Assembly (NCBI GenBank): GCA_023416745.1 | Contig: JAEZHF010000061.1 | Coordinates: 1-23,404, forward strand | Length of the DNA: 23,404 nt | Source of the DNA: Bacillota bacterium | GTDB taxonomy: Bacteria; Bacillota; Clostridia; Christensenellales; SZUA-584 | Direction of reading: 5' to 3' | Shown: in pieces, positions 8,118-16,300 of the stretch | Layout: every line of letters starts with the position of its first letter | Position numbering within the stretch: position 1 is the first letter of the stretch | The notes under the pieces: generated by a model | The model's database searches: none | What the model was told of the DNA's origin: nothing | What the model saw: only the letters and a program-made list of their open reading frames with translations | Position numbers and translations under genes: made by a program

Positions 8118-8332
8118 CGTATTATAATCATCGTTTGCGAATGTTTCGCAAAGCATTCCTTGAGGGATCGCACTTATACAAGTCGTGTTTATAGTACAAG
8201 CGGCACGGGTATTGAGACCCGCGCGATTGGCATAGGGGCAACAGGGCTCCTGCTATAAACATTATTGGCTTGTTGTACATAAACGAATCGTAAGACTTTG
8301 CTATGTATATTCAGCGAGGTCTTTGTTTTTTT
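8118..8332 (+). promoter_or_regulatory. Structured leader with terminator (candidate attenuator) before the helicase
   Basis: The leader can form these elements: an 8-bp hairpin TTTGCGAA/TTCGCAAA (8134-8152); a closing stem GTTTATAG/CTATAAAC (8187-8194 with 8253-8260); inside it CGGGT/ACCCG (8206-8221) and AGGGGC/GCTCCT (8234-8251, one G-U pair); and ACAAGC with GCTTGT (8196-8201 with 8268-8273), which would make a pseudoknot or an alternative pairing. An intrinsic terminator follows: AAGAC..TGCT/AGCG..GTCTT (8292-8323) and a T-rich tail to 8332. CTTA at 8173-8176 can pair with TAAG at 8291-8294, part of the terminator arm. This layout suggests regulated termination; I could not assign it to a known riboswitch class. 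Confidence 0.6.
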
Positions 8333-8361
8333 GTGAGCAACGGAAAAGAAAGAAGGAGAAT

Positions 8362-9471
8362 TTGAAGTATTACGAACTATTGTCGGAAAAAATGAAAGCA
8401 ACGCTGAAGGACGCGGGCTTTGACACGCCCACGCCCATTCAGGAGAAAACTCTCGAGCTGATACTGAACGACTGGGACATCATCGGCCTCGCGCAGACGG
8501 GTACCGGCAAAACGGCGGCCTTCGCTGTGCCGCTTATCGAAACGGACGAGCCGAACAATCGCAAAACACAGGCACTGGTGCTGTGCCCCACGCGTGAGCT
8601 CGCGCTGCAGATCACGGACGTGTTCCGCGAGCTGTCCAAGCACACCAAGGTGCGCGTCGTCAGCGTTTACGGCGGGCAATCGGTGAACACGCAGATACGC
8701 GCGATACAAACGGGCGCGCAAATTGTCGTGGGCACACCGGGCCGCGTGAAGGACCTGATGGGCCGCGGCATACTGAGGCTGGGCGACATCCGTACAGCGG
8801 TGTTGGACGAGGCGGACGAAATGCTCAACTTCGGCTTCCTGCCGGACATCAAGTGGATATACTCGCAGCTGCCCAAGGAACGGCAGACGCTGTTGTTCTC
8901 CGCCACCATGAACCAGGCGGTGCTGGGTGTCACGCGGCAGTTCCAGACCGATCCGGTCCGCATTGAGGTGAGCCCGAGCAACACGCCCATCCAAACGGTT
9001 CAGCATTCGTTCCTGACTGCGGGAGAACGGCAGAAGCCGCGCGCGGTCAAACACCTGATCGGCGATTCCAAGCCGCGGCTGGCGCTGGTGTTCTGCAACA
9101 CCAAACGCCGCGTGAAGTCGCTGCAAAAGCAGCTGTCCGACCAGGGCATGCCCGTCTCCTGCCTGCACGGAGACCTGAACCAGAACCAGCGCGACCGCAT
9201 CATGGACAAGTTCCGCAAGGGCAAGAGCACGGTGCTGGTGGCCACCGACGTGGCGGCGCGCGGCATCGACGTGCGGGACATCGACCTCGTCATCAACTAC
9301 GACGTTCCCGATAAGATGGAGTATTATGTGCACCGCATCGGGCGGACAGGACGCGCGGGCTGCGCGGGCCGTGCCTGCACGCTGGTTTCCCCGACGGAGG
9401 TTTCCCTCATCGCGGACATCGAGCGGCGCTTCCGCATCAAGCTGGCGGAAGAACAGGTGCTGATAGGCTGA
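8362..9471 (+). CDS. DEAD-box RNA helicase, minimal core
   Basis: 369 residues from the TTG at 8362, chosen because AAGGAG lies just upstream and the protein then begins with the standard YYELLSEKM before the Q motif; longer frames would start inside the leader terminator. All family motifs are present: Q motif GFDTPTPIQ, I AQTGTGKT (44-51), Ia PTRELA, Ib TPGR, II DEAD (149-152), III SAT (180-182), IV VFCNTK, V ATDVAARGID and VI HRIGRTGRAG (324-333). It is an ATP-dependent RNA unwinding enzyme, probably acting in ribosome assembly or mRNA turnover. It ends soon after motif VI and lacks the long C-terminal RNA-binding tail of CshA/DeaD/DbpA, so those names are not assigned. TTG initiation and a spacing of only 3 nt suggest weak translation. 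Confidence 0.93.
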   Translation: MKYYELLSEKMKATLKDAGFDTPTPIQEKTLELILNDWDIIGLAQTGTGKTAAFAVPLIETDEPNNRKTQALVLCPTRELALQITDVFRELSKHTKVRVVSVYGGQSVNTQIRAIQTGAQIVVGTPGRVKDLMGRGILRLGDIRTAVLDEADEMLNFGFLPDIKWIYSQLPKERQTLLFSATMNQAVLGVTRQFQTDPVRIEVSPSNTPIQTVQHSFLTAGERQKPRAVKHLIGDSKPRLALVFCNTKRRVKSLQKQLSDQGMPVSCLHGDLNQNQRDRIMDKFRKGKSTVLVATDVAARGIDVRDIDLVINYDVPDKMEYYVHRIGRTGRAGCAGRACTLVSPTEVSLIADIERRFRIKLAEEQVLIG

Positions 9472-9491
9472 CAAGCATAACGAGTACGCAG

Positions 9492-9517
9492 AAGGAGCCA
9501 CGAACGGCTCCTTTTTT
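9492..9517 (+). terminator. Intrinsic terminator of the helicase gene
   Basis: GGAGCC/GGCTCC stem with a 6-nt loop, followed by six T (9512-9517). It begins 20 nt after the helicase stop codon. Confidence 0.9.
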
Positions 9518-9641
9518 GTTGAGGCATTCCAATGTTCGCAGATTCCTGTTGCTGCTGCATACTCACTCCATCGCAGGCAGGCAGCCCCTCCCCCGCCAAG
9601 ATCATTCCGTTGTCGTCATGGGAGTATGGCTCCGGTGACGG

Positions 9642-9713
9642 CTAAATGGGGTAAACAGATAACACAAACAATATCGCGAGCGAAAGCAAATAGCTCACAG
9701 TCTGCTTTTTCAT
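9642..9713 (-). CDS. 23-residue hydrophobic peptide after the M56 gene
   Basis: The frame begins MKKQTVSYLL, has a leucine-rich core and ends VYPI before a TAG. It starts 17 nt after the M56 stop and has AAAGGA 7 nt before its ATG. It resembles a signal peptide or a tiny membrane peptide. The frame stays open for many codons beyond the TAG but shows no recognisable protein, so it could be the stub of a secreted protein truncated by a stop. Whether it is translated is unknown. Confidence 0.4.
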   Translation of the reverse strand: MKKQTVSYLLSLAILFVLSVYPI

Positions 9714-9730
9714 TCTTTTGTCCTTTGGTA

Positions 9731-10648
9731 TCAAGGATAAGCGTTGGTCAGCAGGGTGACAGCGACGACGATGAGCAGCGCGGCCAGCGCAGCGGCAGCC
9801 CCGACGGACAGCGATCGGTAGGACAGTATCTTCTCGACGCGCACGCGAATCTTCGCACCCCCGAATGCGGAAACAAAGGCACTGCGCTGTGCGGCGGCGT
9901 CCACCAGCGCCAGCGCATAGGCCTTGCGTTCGAGCGGCGGCAGCTTGGCACCCACGCCTTCGTCGCAGGCCAGCTCCACGTCCTCCATGTACCGCTTGAG
10001 GAACAGCCAGACAAGCGGGTTGTACCAGTGCAGCGCCGCCGTCAGCAGCGCGACGCAGCGCCACAGGTTATCCTTGCGCCGCGCGTGAGCGTTCTCGTGC
10101 AGCAGCACATAATCGATGTTGGCCGTTTCCATGTACGCGGGTATCACGATGCGCGGCTTCAATATGCCGTACAGTGCGGGCGCGGTCACGCTGGCGGACA
10201 CATATACGTTACCGCTCAGGTGACGGGCTTTGCGCATCTCCGCACTGGTGAACGCATACAGCAGCACGCCCGTCAGCACCAGCGCGCTGAACCCCACCAG
10301 CCAGACCAGTGCCGCCACGGTGAAAACCTGTTCCAGCAGGTTGGTTTTGTATGTGACGGGAAAATAGGAATCCGCCGCCTGCATCATGTTGGACAGCGTG
10401 ATGTCGGGCAGCGAGACGGACTGGTATACCGTAACCGTTTTGGTGGCGTAGCGCGAGATGAGCGTCAGCAGGCTGAACTGGCTGGAGATGCCAAACGGCA
10501 GCCACAGTCGCAGCAGCGGCAGCACCCACAAAGCATACACCGCCCGCCGCGGCAAGCGCCGGATGCGGCGCAGCGCCAGTACCAAAGCACCGATGACGGA
10601 GCCGAATATGCCGGCGTTCAGCAGCCAGTAGAACAGGTCCGTCTTCAT
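9731..10648 (-). CDS. BlaR1/MecR1-type M56 metallopeptidase without sensor domain
   Basis: 305 residues from the ATG at 10648, which overlaps the TGA of the upstream repressor gene (ATGA), a sign of translational coupling. The N-terminal region has several transmembrane helices. The M56 catalytic segment shows HENAH at 184-188 (HExxH zinc motif), followed by HWYNPLVWLF and the VELACDE segment that completes the site. In BlaR1, signal-induced proteolysis inactivates BlaI. Here the protein stops after a last transmembrane helix (about 282-302) and lacks the C-terminal penicillin-binding sensor of BlaR1, so it probably responds to something other than direct beta-lactam acylation. Upstream in-frame sequence is an antisense-like extension through the repressor gene and was not used. 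Confidence 0.9.
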   Translation of the reverse strand: MKTDLFYWLLNAGIFGSVIGALVLALRRIRRLPRRAVYALWVLPLLRLWLPFGISSQFSLLTLISRYATKTVTVYQSVSLPDITLSNMMQAADSYFPVTYKTNLLEQVFTVAALVWLVGFSALVLTGVLLYAFTSAEMRKARHLSGNVYVSASVTAPALYGILKPRIVIPAYMETANIDYVLLHENAHARRKDNLWRCVALLTAALHWYNPLVWLFLKRYMEDVELACDEGVGAKLPPLERKAYALALVDAAAQRSAFVSAFGGAKIRVRVEKILSYRSLSVGAAAALAALLIVVAVTLLTNAYP

Positions 10649-11007
10649 GTCTGCTTTTCGTTGATGAGCTTTTTGAGCTCCGCCAGCTCCTGCGGCGACA
10701 GCGCCTCGTCCTCCAGCAGTGCGGAGAAAAGCGCCTTCTTTGAGCCGCCGAAGAAGCGACCAATCAGCGAATCCGTCTCGGCTCGCGCCACATCCTGGCG
10801 GCGCACCTCGGCATGGCAGATGAAACCCGGCTCCTCCCGGCGTATCACGCCTTTTTCGATCAGCTTCTTGATCACCGTGTATGTGGTGTTCTTGTTCCAG
10901 CCGATGCGTGCAGCAGCCACCAGTGACAGTTCCTTGGCGCTCACCGGCTCTCGTTCCCACAGCAGCTCCATCAGCTTCAGTTCGCCGTCAAACAGAGATG
11001 TTTTCAT
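10645..11007 (-). CDS. BlaI/MecI-type transcriptional repressor
   Basis: 120 residues, the normal length of the family. The N-terminal winged helix includes ELKLMELLWE, then the recognition region WNKNTTYTVIKKLIEKGVIRRE, closely matching BlaI and MecI. The C-terminal helices (about 75-118) form the dimerisation part. It should bind ACTA-N6-TAGT palindromes as a dimer and repress its own operon. Two such sites lie directly upstream. The start is supported by GGAGGA before the ATG. It is co-transcribed with the M56 peptidase, whose start codon overlaps this gene's stop. No beta-lactamase gene is visible in the window, so the target genes are unknown. Confidence 0.93.
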   Translation of the reverse strand: MKTSLFDGELKLMELLWEREPVSAKELSLVAAARIGWNKNTTYTVIKKLIEKGVIRREEPGFICHAEVRRQDVARAETDSLIGRFFGGSKKALFSALLEDEALSPQELAELKKLINEKQT

Positions 11008-11020
11008 ACGCTTCCTCCGG

Positions 11021-11058
11021 ACTACTTCAATAGTATATAATTAAACTATCACGGTAGT
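11021..11058 (-). promoter_or_regulatory. Two BlaI-type operators upstream of the repressor gene
   Basis: ACTA-N6-TAGT occurs at 11021-11034 and again at 11045-11058, centres 24 bp apart. This is the known BlaI/MecI dyad layout (ACTA-CANNTG-TAGT). Between them is an AT-rich stretch suited to a -10 region, and TTGACA lies on the minus strand at 11071-11066, but the exact -10 is unclear. Confidence 0.7.
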
Positions 11059-11077
11059 CTGCAAATGTCAACATAAA

Positions 11078-11104
11078 GAAAAGGCACAGGTTTTCCGCTG
11101 TGCC
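11078..11104 (-). terminator. Intrinsic terminator of the 62-residue gene
   Basis: The minus strand forms GGCACAG/CTGTGCC (11104-11098 with 11089-11083, 8-nt loop) followed by TTTTCTTT. It lies between the small gene and the BlaI promoter region. Confidence 0.8.
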
Positions 11105-11145
11105 GTTCACTCAATTTTTAAAATTATATGATGCTGTTCCCTGCT

Positions 11146-11334
11146 TCAGATTCTACCCGTAATGAACTGAACGCCTTCTTTAGACTTGCTCAGCTCGATG
11201 TTACGGCGCTTAGAGATAATATACGTGTCCACCGTTTCGTCCACCACGCGGTACTTCACGTTCTTGATATATCTTTGCCGCTCCTTGGGAAAATCCAGCG
11301 TTTCCAGAAATTCTACGTACTTTTTCTCTTTCAT
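11146..11334 (-). CDS. Unknown 62-residue basic protein
   Basis: A small soluble protein starting MKEKKYVEFLETLDFPKERQ, rich in Lys, Arg and Glu, with no membrane segment, signal peptide or cysteines. I do not recognise a family. It is supported as a gene by an AGGGGG site before the ATG, by the terminator about 40 nt past its stop and by a promoter-like sequence upstream. Function unknown. Confidence 0.6.
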   Translation of the reverse strand: MKEKKYVEFLETLDFPKERQRYIKNVKYRVVDETVDTYIISKRRNIELSKSKEGVQFITGRI

Positions 11335-11434
11335 GTTTCCCCCTGTCCATTCTCTGCAGCGCGTATATTACTCTCAGACCGCACTTGATGAAACGCCCCA
11401 TATGCAAAAATGATCGTTATGTGGTTATATATGT

Positions 11435-11464
11435 AGTATAACACACTCAATTGTCATATACCAA
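11435..11464 (-). promoter_or_regulatory. Probable promoter of the 62-residue gene
   Basis: On the minus strand TTGGTA (11464-11459), an 18-nt spacer and TATACT (11440-11435), with TG one base ahead of the -10 (extended -10 form). Confidence 0.45.
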
Positions 11465-11470
11465 ATGAAT

Positions 11471-11497
11471 ATTCCGCATGCTAAAAATAAGCGGAAT
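11471..11497 (-). terminator. Weak hairpin downstream of mbl
   Basis: ATTCCGC (11471-11477) pairs with GCGGAAT (11491-11497) around a 13-nt loop, 20 nt past the mbl stop. No real U-run follows on the minus strand, so the terminator call is tentative. Confidence 0.35.
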
Positions 11498-11516
11498 GAT
11501 CAATTTCTCAGTGATT

Positions 11517-12548
11517 TTAATACTCCTCGGGCTGATAATACTGAACGGTGCTGTCGGACACCAATGCCGCGCTGTCCACCGCCTGTCCCGTCCCGATGGC
11601 GACGCAGGATGTTGCATCTTCCGCCACGTAACACGGCAGACCCGTCTTCATGCTGATCAGCCGGTCCAGTCCGTACATCAGCGAACCGCCGCCCGTCATG
11701 CAGATGCCGTTTTCGTTGATGTCGGACGACAACTCAGGCGGCGTACGCTCCAGCACGTTGTGCACCGTTTCCAGCATCGCGGCCAGCGGTTCTTCAAAGG
11801 CTTCTATCGTGTCGTTGGAACTGAGCACCATTGTTTTGGGCAGACCGGAGATCAGGTTGCGACCTGTCACTTCCATATGTACCGGCTCCTCGCGCGGATA
11901 CGCACAGCCGACGTTAATCTTTATCTCCTCTGCGGTCTTCTCGCCGATGAGCAAATTGTGCTTTTTCTTCATGTATCGCACCACCGCATCGTCCAGCTTG
12001 TCCCCCGCCACCTTGAGTGATTCGTGGATGACCATGCCCCCTAAAGATATCACCGCAACGTCAGTAGTGCCGCCGCCGATATCGATAATCATGCTTCCGT
12101 ACGGCGCGCTGATATCAATTCCGGCCCCGATGGCCGCAGCGATGGGTTCCTCGATAAGGCTGGCGCGTCGGGCCCCTGCCTCCTCCGCTACCTCAATCAG
12201 CGCACGCCGTTCGACGTCCGTCACGCCGGATGGCACACAGATCACGACACTCGGCTTCACGAACAGCCGCCGGCCGATCACTTTGCGCAGAAAATAACGA
12301 AGCATGCGCTCAGTATCATGATAACTGGAAATCACACCGTCCCGCAATGGCCGCACCACGGCGATATTGCCGGGCGCGCGTCCCATCATCGCATTGGCTT
12401 CCTCACCGATAGCGAGTATCTCTCCTGAGTTTTTGTTGACCGCCACCACAGACGGCTCAATGAGCACGATGCCCTTTCCCTTAACGAATATACGCACGTT
12501 TGACGTGCCCAGATCTATGCCAATGCCGTCTTGATCAAAAAGTCCCAT
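11517..12548 (-). CDS. mbl: MreB/Mbl rod-shape actin homologue
   Basis: 343 residues, full length for MreB-type actins. ATP-site motifs are clear: GIDLGTSNVRIF (phosphate 1), MIIDIGGGTTDVAVISLGG (phosphate 2) and ICMTGGGSLMYGLD (adenosine). The IEEPIAAAIGAG and AGDKLDDAVVRYM segments are also typical. It forms membrane-bound filaments that guide lateral cell-wall synthesis, so the organism is probably rod-shaped. It has no mreC/mreD beside it, which suggests the stand-alone paralogue Mbl rather than the mreBCD copy; MreBH cannot be excluded. The ATG has only a distant GGGGG stretch (about 14 nt upstream). Confidence 0.93.
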   Translation of the reverse strand: MGLFDQDGIGIDLGTSNVRIFVKGKGIVLIEPSVVAVNKNSGEILAIGEEANAMMGRAPGNIAVVRPLRDGVISSYHDTERMLRYFLRKVIGRRLFVKPSVVICVPSGVTDVERRALIEVAEEAGARRASLIEEPIAAAIGAGIDISAPYGSMIIDIGGGTTDVAVISLGGMVIHESLKVAGDKLDDAVVRYMKKKHNLLIGEKTAEEIKINVGCAYPREEPVHMEVTGRNLISGLPKTMVLSSNDTIEAFEEPLAAMLETVHNVLERTPPELSSDINENGICMTGGGSLMYGLDRLISMKTGLPCYVAEDATSCVAIGTGQAVDSAALVSDSTVQYYQPEEY

Positions 12549-12924
12549 ATCTGAAAATAGCCCCCATTGTTAACTCAAAATAAAAAGGCGCATGGCGTAC
12601 TGTGGTTTCACCATGTCTGCCGTCATTGTACGAATTGAATTATATCATAATTTCCGAACTTGTGTATTCTTTTTTTATCAGATATCATATATATATTGTC
12701 TTGGTACTTTGTTATCTCCAAATTTCAGTCTATGCTTTGAGAAGCTCTCTGTTTCGCGTAAAACGTCAGAACATGATAGTTAATTATCAAAATCACAGGT
12801 GCAGAATCACACAACCATTATTATATGTTCTTGTTTTTTGTTACAACTTGGAAACATATATTGATTAAGCCGCTTTTTTTTGATAAACTTAGCATGAACT
12901 TAATATCTAAAAGCAGGTGCATCC
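12549..12924. other. AT-rich divergent intergenic region
   Basis: About 376 bases between mbl (minus) and the receiver gene (plus), clearly richer in A and T than the genes. It holds a perfect TATAAT on the minus strand (12644-12639) as the likely mbl -10, without a good -35. The minus strand also has a weak hairpin ATGGTG/CGCCAT near 12593-12615 ahead of a T-rich stretch. No small gene or RNA with clear signals was seen. Confidence 0.5.
12861..12889 (+). promoter_or_regulatory. Possible promoter of the receiver gene
   Basis: TTGATT (12861-12866), a 17-nt spacer and TAAACT (12884-12889), each matching the consensus at four of six positions. It lies 36 nt before the start codon. Confidence 0.35.
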
Positions 12925-13320
12925 ATGGACCCGATACGCGTATTGATTACTGACAATTGTATGGAATTCGCCGTGCTCTTCAAGGAACGTCTGGAGTTTT
13001 ATCCAGGCATTAAGGTTGTCGGCATTGCCCATAACGGCCCCCACACGTTTCATCTGCTGGACAGCTCTTCGGTGGACGTGTTGTTGCTGGATATCGTAAT
13101 GCCCGGTATGGACGGCCTCGAACTGCTGAAAAAGCTCAGCGAATCCGAAACCCGCCCCATCGTTTTCATCGTCTCGGCTTTGGGAACAGACGCCATCATC
13201 AGGCATGCGCTCAAGCTGGGCGCCGCTGGTTTTTATACAAAGCCTGTGGACTGCGAAAAACTTGTTGCTGCCATCGGCGCGGCCGTCAGTGCCCGAACAG
13301 ACCGCTCAAGCTCTCTTTAA
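12925..13320 (+). CDS. Stand-alone Spo0A-like receiver domain
   Basis: 131 residues, one receiver domain and nothing else. Landmarks fall at the positions used by Spo0A: Asp10, phospho-acceptor Asp56 in LLLDIVMPGMDG, Ser84 in place of the usual Thr, and Lys106 in YTKP. The surrounding text (YPGIKVVGIAHNG, ALKLGAAGFYTKP) is also Spo0A-like. There is no DNA-binding domain; the protein ends with a short Ser-rich tail. The second acidic metal ligand of the pocket is Asn11 (TDN instead of DD), so magnesium binding and phosphorylation may be weakened. It could act as a phosphorelay intermediate like Spo0F or by protein contact. An AGGTG site precedes the ATG. Its TAA overlaps the stop codon of the convergent kinase gene, its most obvious candidate partner. 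Confidence 0.88.
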   Translation: MDPIRVLITDNCMEFAVLFKERLEFYPGIKVVGIAHNGPHTFHLLDSSSVDVLLLDIVMPGMDGLELLKKLSESETRPIVFIVSALGTDAIIRHALKLGAAGFYTKPVDCEKLVAAIGAAVSARTDRSSSL

Positions 13321-16300
13321 AAGCTGATATCCGAAAACTCAGTCATGATTCGGCTCTGCAGGTTGGCCGGCTGCACACCGAGGCTATTTACTGTGTCCTT
13401 CGTTTGCTTGACTGGCAGCTCCACATAAAAATCACTGCCGCGGCCGGGTACGCTTTCCACCCAGATGCGCCCGCCCAGCAGCTCCGCCAGCGACTTGCAC
13501 AGCGACAGTCCGATACCGCAGCCCTCGCTGGATCGCGCCAGCGTGTTGTTTACCTGACGGTATCGGTCAAATATGATATGCTCTTTATCATGCGGTATCC
13601 CCTCCCCGTTGTCCCGCACGGATATCAGCATCACATCCCCGCGGTCCTCAAGCGCCACATTTACAACGCCCCCATTTGGCGTATGCTTAATGGCGTTGGA
13701 CAGAAGATTGATCACAATGCGCTCCACAAACTCAACGTCGGTCAATATCACCCTGCTTCGTATACTGCTGAGAAACACCATGTGCAGTCCGCGCTTAATA
13801 GCGTAAGGTTTCACCGACTCTACCAGGTTTTTGAGCAGCTTTACGATATCGGCATAAGCACACATGGGCTGCAAAAATCCCGCGTCAATCTTGGTGATAT
13901 CGAGCAGATTCCCCACCAGCTTGGATAGCCGGCATGTGTTCTGCAGCATGATGCCCAGATTCCTTTCCAGCAGCTCCTTATCCATACTGTTCCGCTTTTG
14001 GTGTTCGCCCAATATCTCTATCGCCAGCTGAAGCACGGAAATGGGCGTTTTGAACTCGTGCGAAATGTTAATAAAGAAATCCGTCACGAGGGCGTTCTTT
14101 TCCGCCAACTCATCGGCCGTTTGCCGCAGCTCCTTCTCCATCTGAATTCTGTCCGTAATATCCCGCGCAACGCCGATCAGCCCGATCACGTTGCCCTGCG
14201 CATCCTGCCAGGGCGTTTTGCTGGCAAGGAAGGTCCTCGTCTCTATGCCTGTGGAAACCCGCTCTTCAATCACTTCAGCCCGGTTGTTGTCCATCACCCT
14301 TCTATCATTTTCCACGATAACTCTGGCGCACTCGGTGTCTTTGTGGTATTCCATCACTGTTTTCCCCAGTATCTCATTAAGGGAGTCTCCTGAGGCCGCC
14401 GCCGTCGCTTCGTTGGCCATCAGCATGCGGCATTGCCGGTCCTTGAGAAAAACGGGGTCGTTCGCGCCGTTGATGATCGCGCGGAGCAACATCTCGTTCT
14501 CCTGCAGCGCTTCTTCAGACTGAACCCGCTTAACGGCCACCGCAATGCTGTCTGCCACCGTCTTCATCAGCGCCAGCTCCTCATCGCTGAAGCAGTCCTT
14601 GCTTCTCGTGCCGAATCCCAGCGTGCCGATGGGCATGCCATTTGCCATCAACGGGTGACAGGCATAAGCGCGTATATCGATGTCTTTAAAAAACTTCGTT
14701 CCGTCCAGATCCTCCGTCTGGATATTCTCGGCAACTATTCGAACGGCAGCTTTTGCGACGCAGCCGCATACCGCCATCCCCAGCGGCAGATGCTCCAACT
14801 GCTGCCGCTGTTCGTCTGTCACGCCGCCGCAGGCGTTCAGCTGCATCATGTACGCATCCTCTTCTAGCAGGTAATTAAAAAAAACGTCGCAGCTCAGGAA
14901 ATGCATTACCTTGGTACAAAGCTCTTCGATATCTTCGCGCGGAGCGGCGCTGCGCAGTATCCGCTCCGTGGTCTCATACAGCAGCTCGATACATTCATTG
15001 CTTCGCCTGAGCGACCTCACCAACTCCTGCAGTTCGTCGCGCGCATTTTTAAGATCTGTCACGTCGTGCGCCGTCCCCAGCACCCCCAGTAAGTTGCCAT
15101 GGGTATCCCGCCAGGGCACCTTGGCCAGCGAGAACGTTCTGTAGCCGTTTTTGGTTATCACCGATTCCTGGCAGATGAGCATGCGGCCGGTCTCCATCAC
15201 CAACCGGTCGTTTTCAACTACCTCGCGTGCCAGCTCGGGATCGCCGTATAATTCATAGTCATTTTTACCGATTACATCTTTGATATCCACGCCGAAGATA
15301 CGTCCGTACGCTGCGTTAACCATCACGACCCGGCCGTCCCTGTCCTTAATGAACATAAAATCCGAAGCGCTGTCCATAAATGTTCTCAGCAACAATTCGT
15401 TTTCGCCGAGCGCTCTTTCCGTCTGCTTCCTGTCCGTTATATCCATCGAGGTGCCGTATACTTTAAGCGGCATTCCCTCCGAGTTATACAATATCTTGCA
15501 TTGTCCCAGCACCCATATATATTGCCCACCCGCGGTCTTAATGCGATACTCCAGTTTATGTTTTGGGAGCCTTTTATCAAACGCCATTTTTTGCGCTGTT
15601 ATCACCATCTCCTTGTCTTCCGGATGCAGCAAGTTCTCATAGATATGTGCCATGCGTTTCTCTGGCGGCACGCCCTCAATGCCGATCAGTTTTACCCACT
15701 GCTCAGAATAATGTATCGTTCCTTTAATGACATCGTAAATCCATGACCCGTCGGAGGCGCCGTCCAGCATCTCCAGGTAATCCGCTTCCTTTTGCTTCAT
15801 GATTTCGGCTTGCTTCTCCAGCTCCGCAATACGCGCCAGCTCTTCCGCAGCCTTTTTTCTGTCCGTAATGTCGGTGCAGAACAGCGTGACAGCAACCACC
15901 TGCCCGTTCTTGAATACCGGGCATATACGCGTGTCCAGCCAAATGCCTTCCCGGCAGTCCTCATAAGTTTCCGCCACGCCGGAATCGAATACGCGTCCGG
16001 TCATTTGTACCCGCCTGCTCGCAAAGCCCCCATATTGTGTTAACGGCGTATAGTCCCGCATACGTGTGCCCACCATTTCTTCCGGCGTTTTGCCGAACTG
16101 TGCGGCAAATATGCGGCCAGCGCTCAACACCGTACTGTCGCGTGCGATCATGGCCACGCCGTCATATGTGGAATCCAGTATCATTCTGTTGGCTTCGTTG
16201 GCTTCCTGAAGCGCAAGCATGGCATCTATTCTCTCCAGCATGTTAGATGTCATTTCCGAGAATATCTGCACCAGCGGTTCGTCCAACTCAAACTCAGGTT

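Noticed and set aside
8323..8361. Start of the helicase at the TTG in the leader terminator
   Set aside because: That start lies within the terminator stem and T-run and has no ribosome site; the TTG at 8362 follows AAGGAG and gives the family's normal N-terminus.
8377..9501. A long minus-strand frame opposite the helicase
   Set aside because: It mirrors a clear DEAD-box gene with all motifs; the antisense product is His/Arg/Val-rich with no family resemblance.
10649..10960. A longer N-terminus for the M56 peptidase
   Set aside because: It would run through the repressor gene in another frame; the ATG overlapping the repressor stop gives the standard coupled start and a normal M56 N-terminus.
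9626..11044. A long plus-strand frame opposite the BlaI/M56 genes
   Set aside because: Gln/Arg/His-rich antisense of two well-supported genes, with no start signals.
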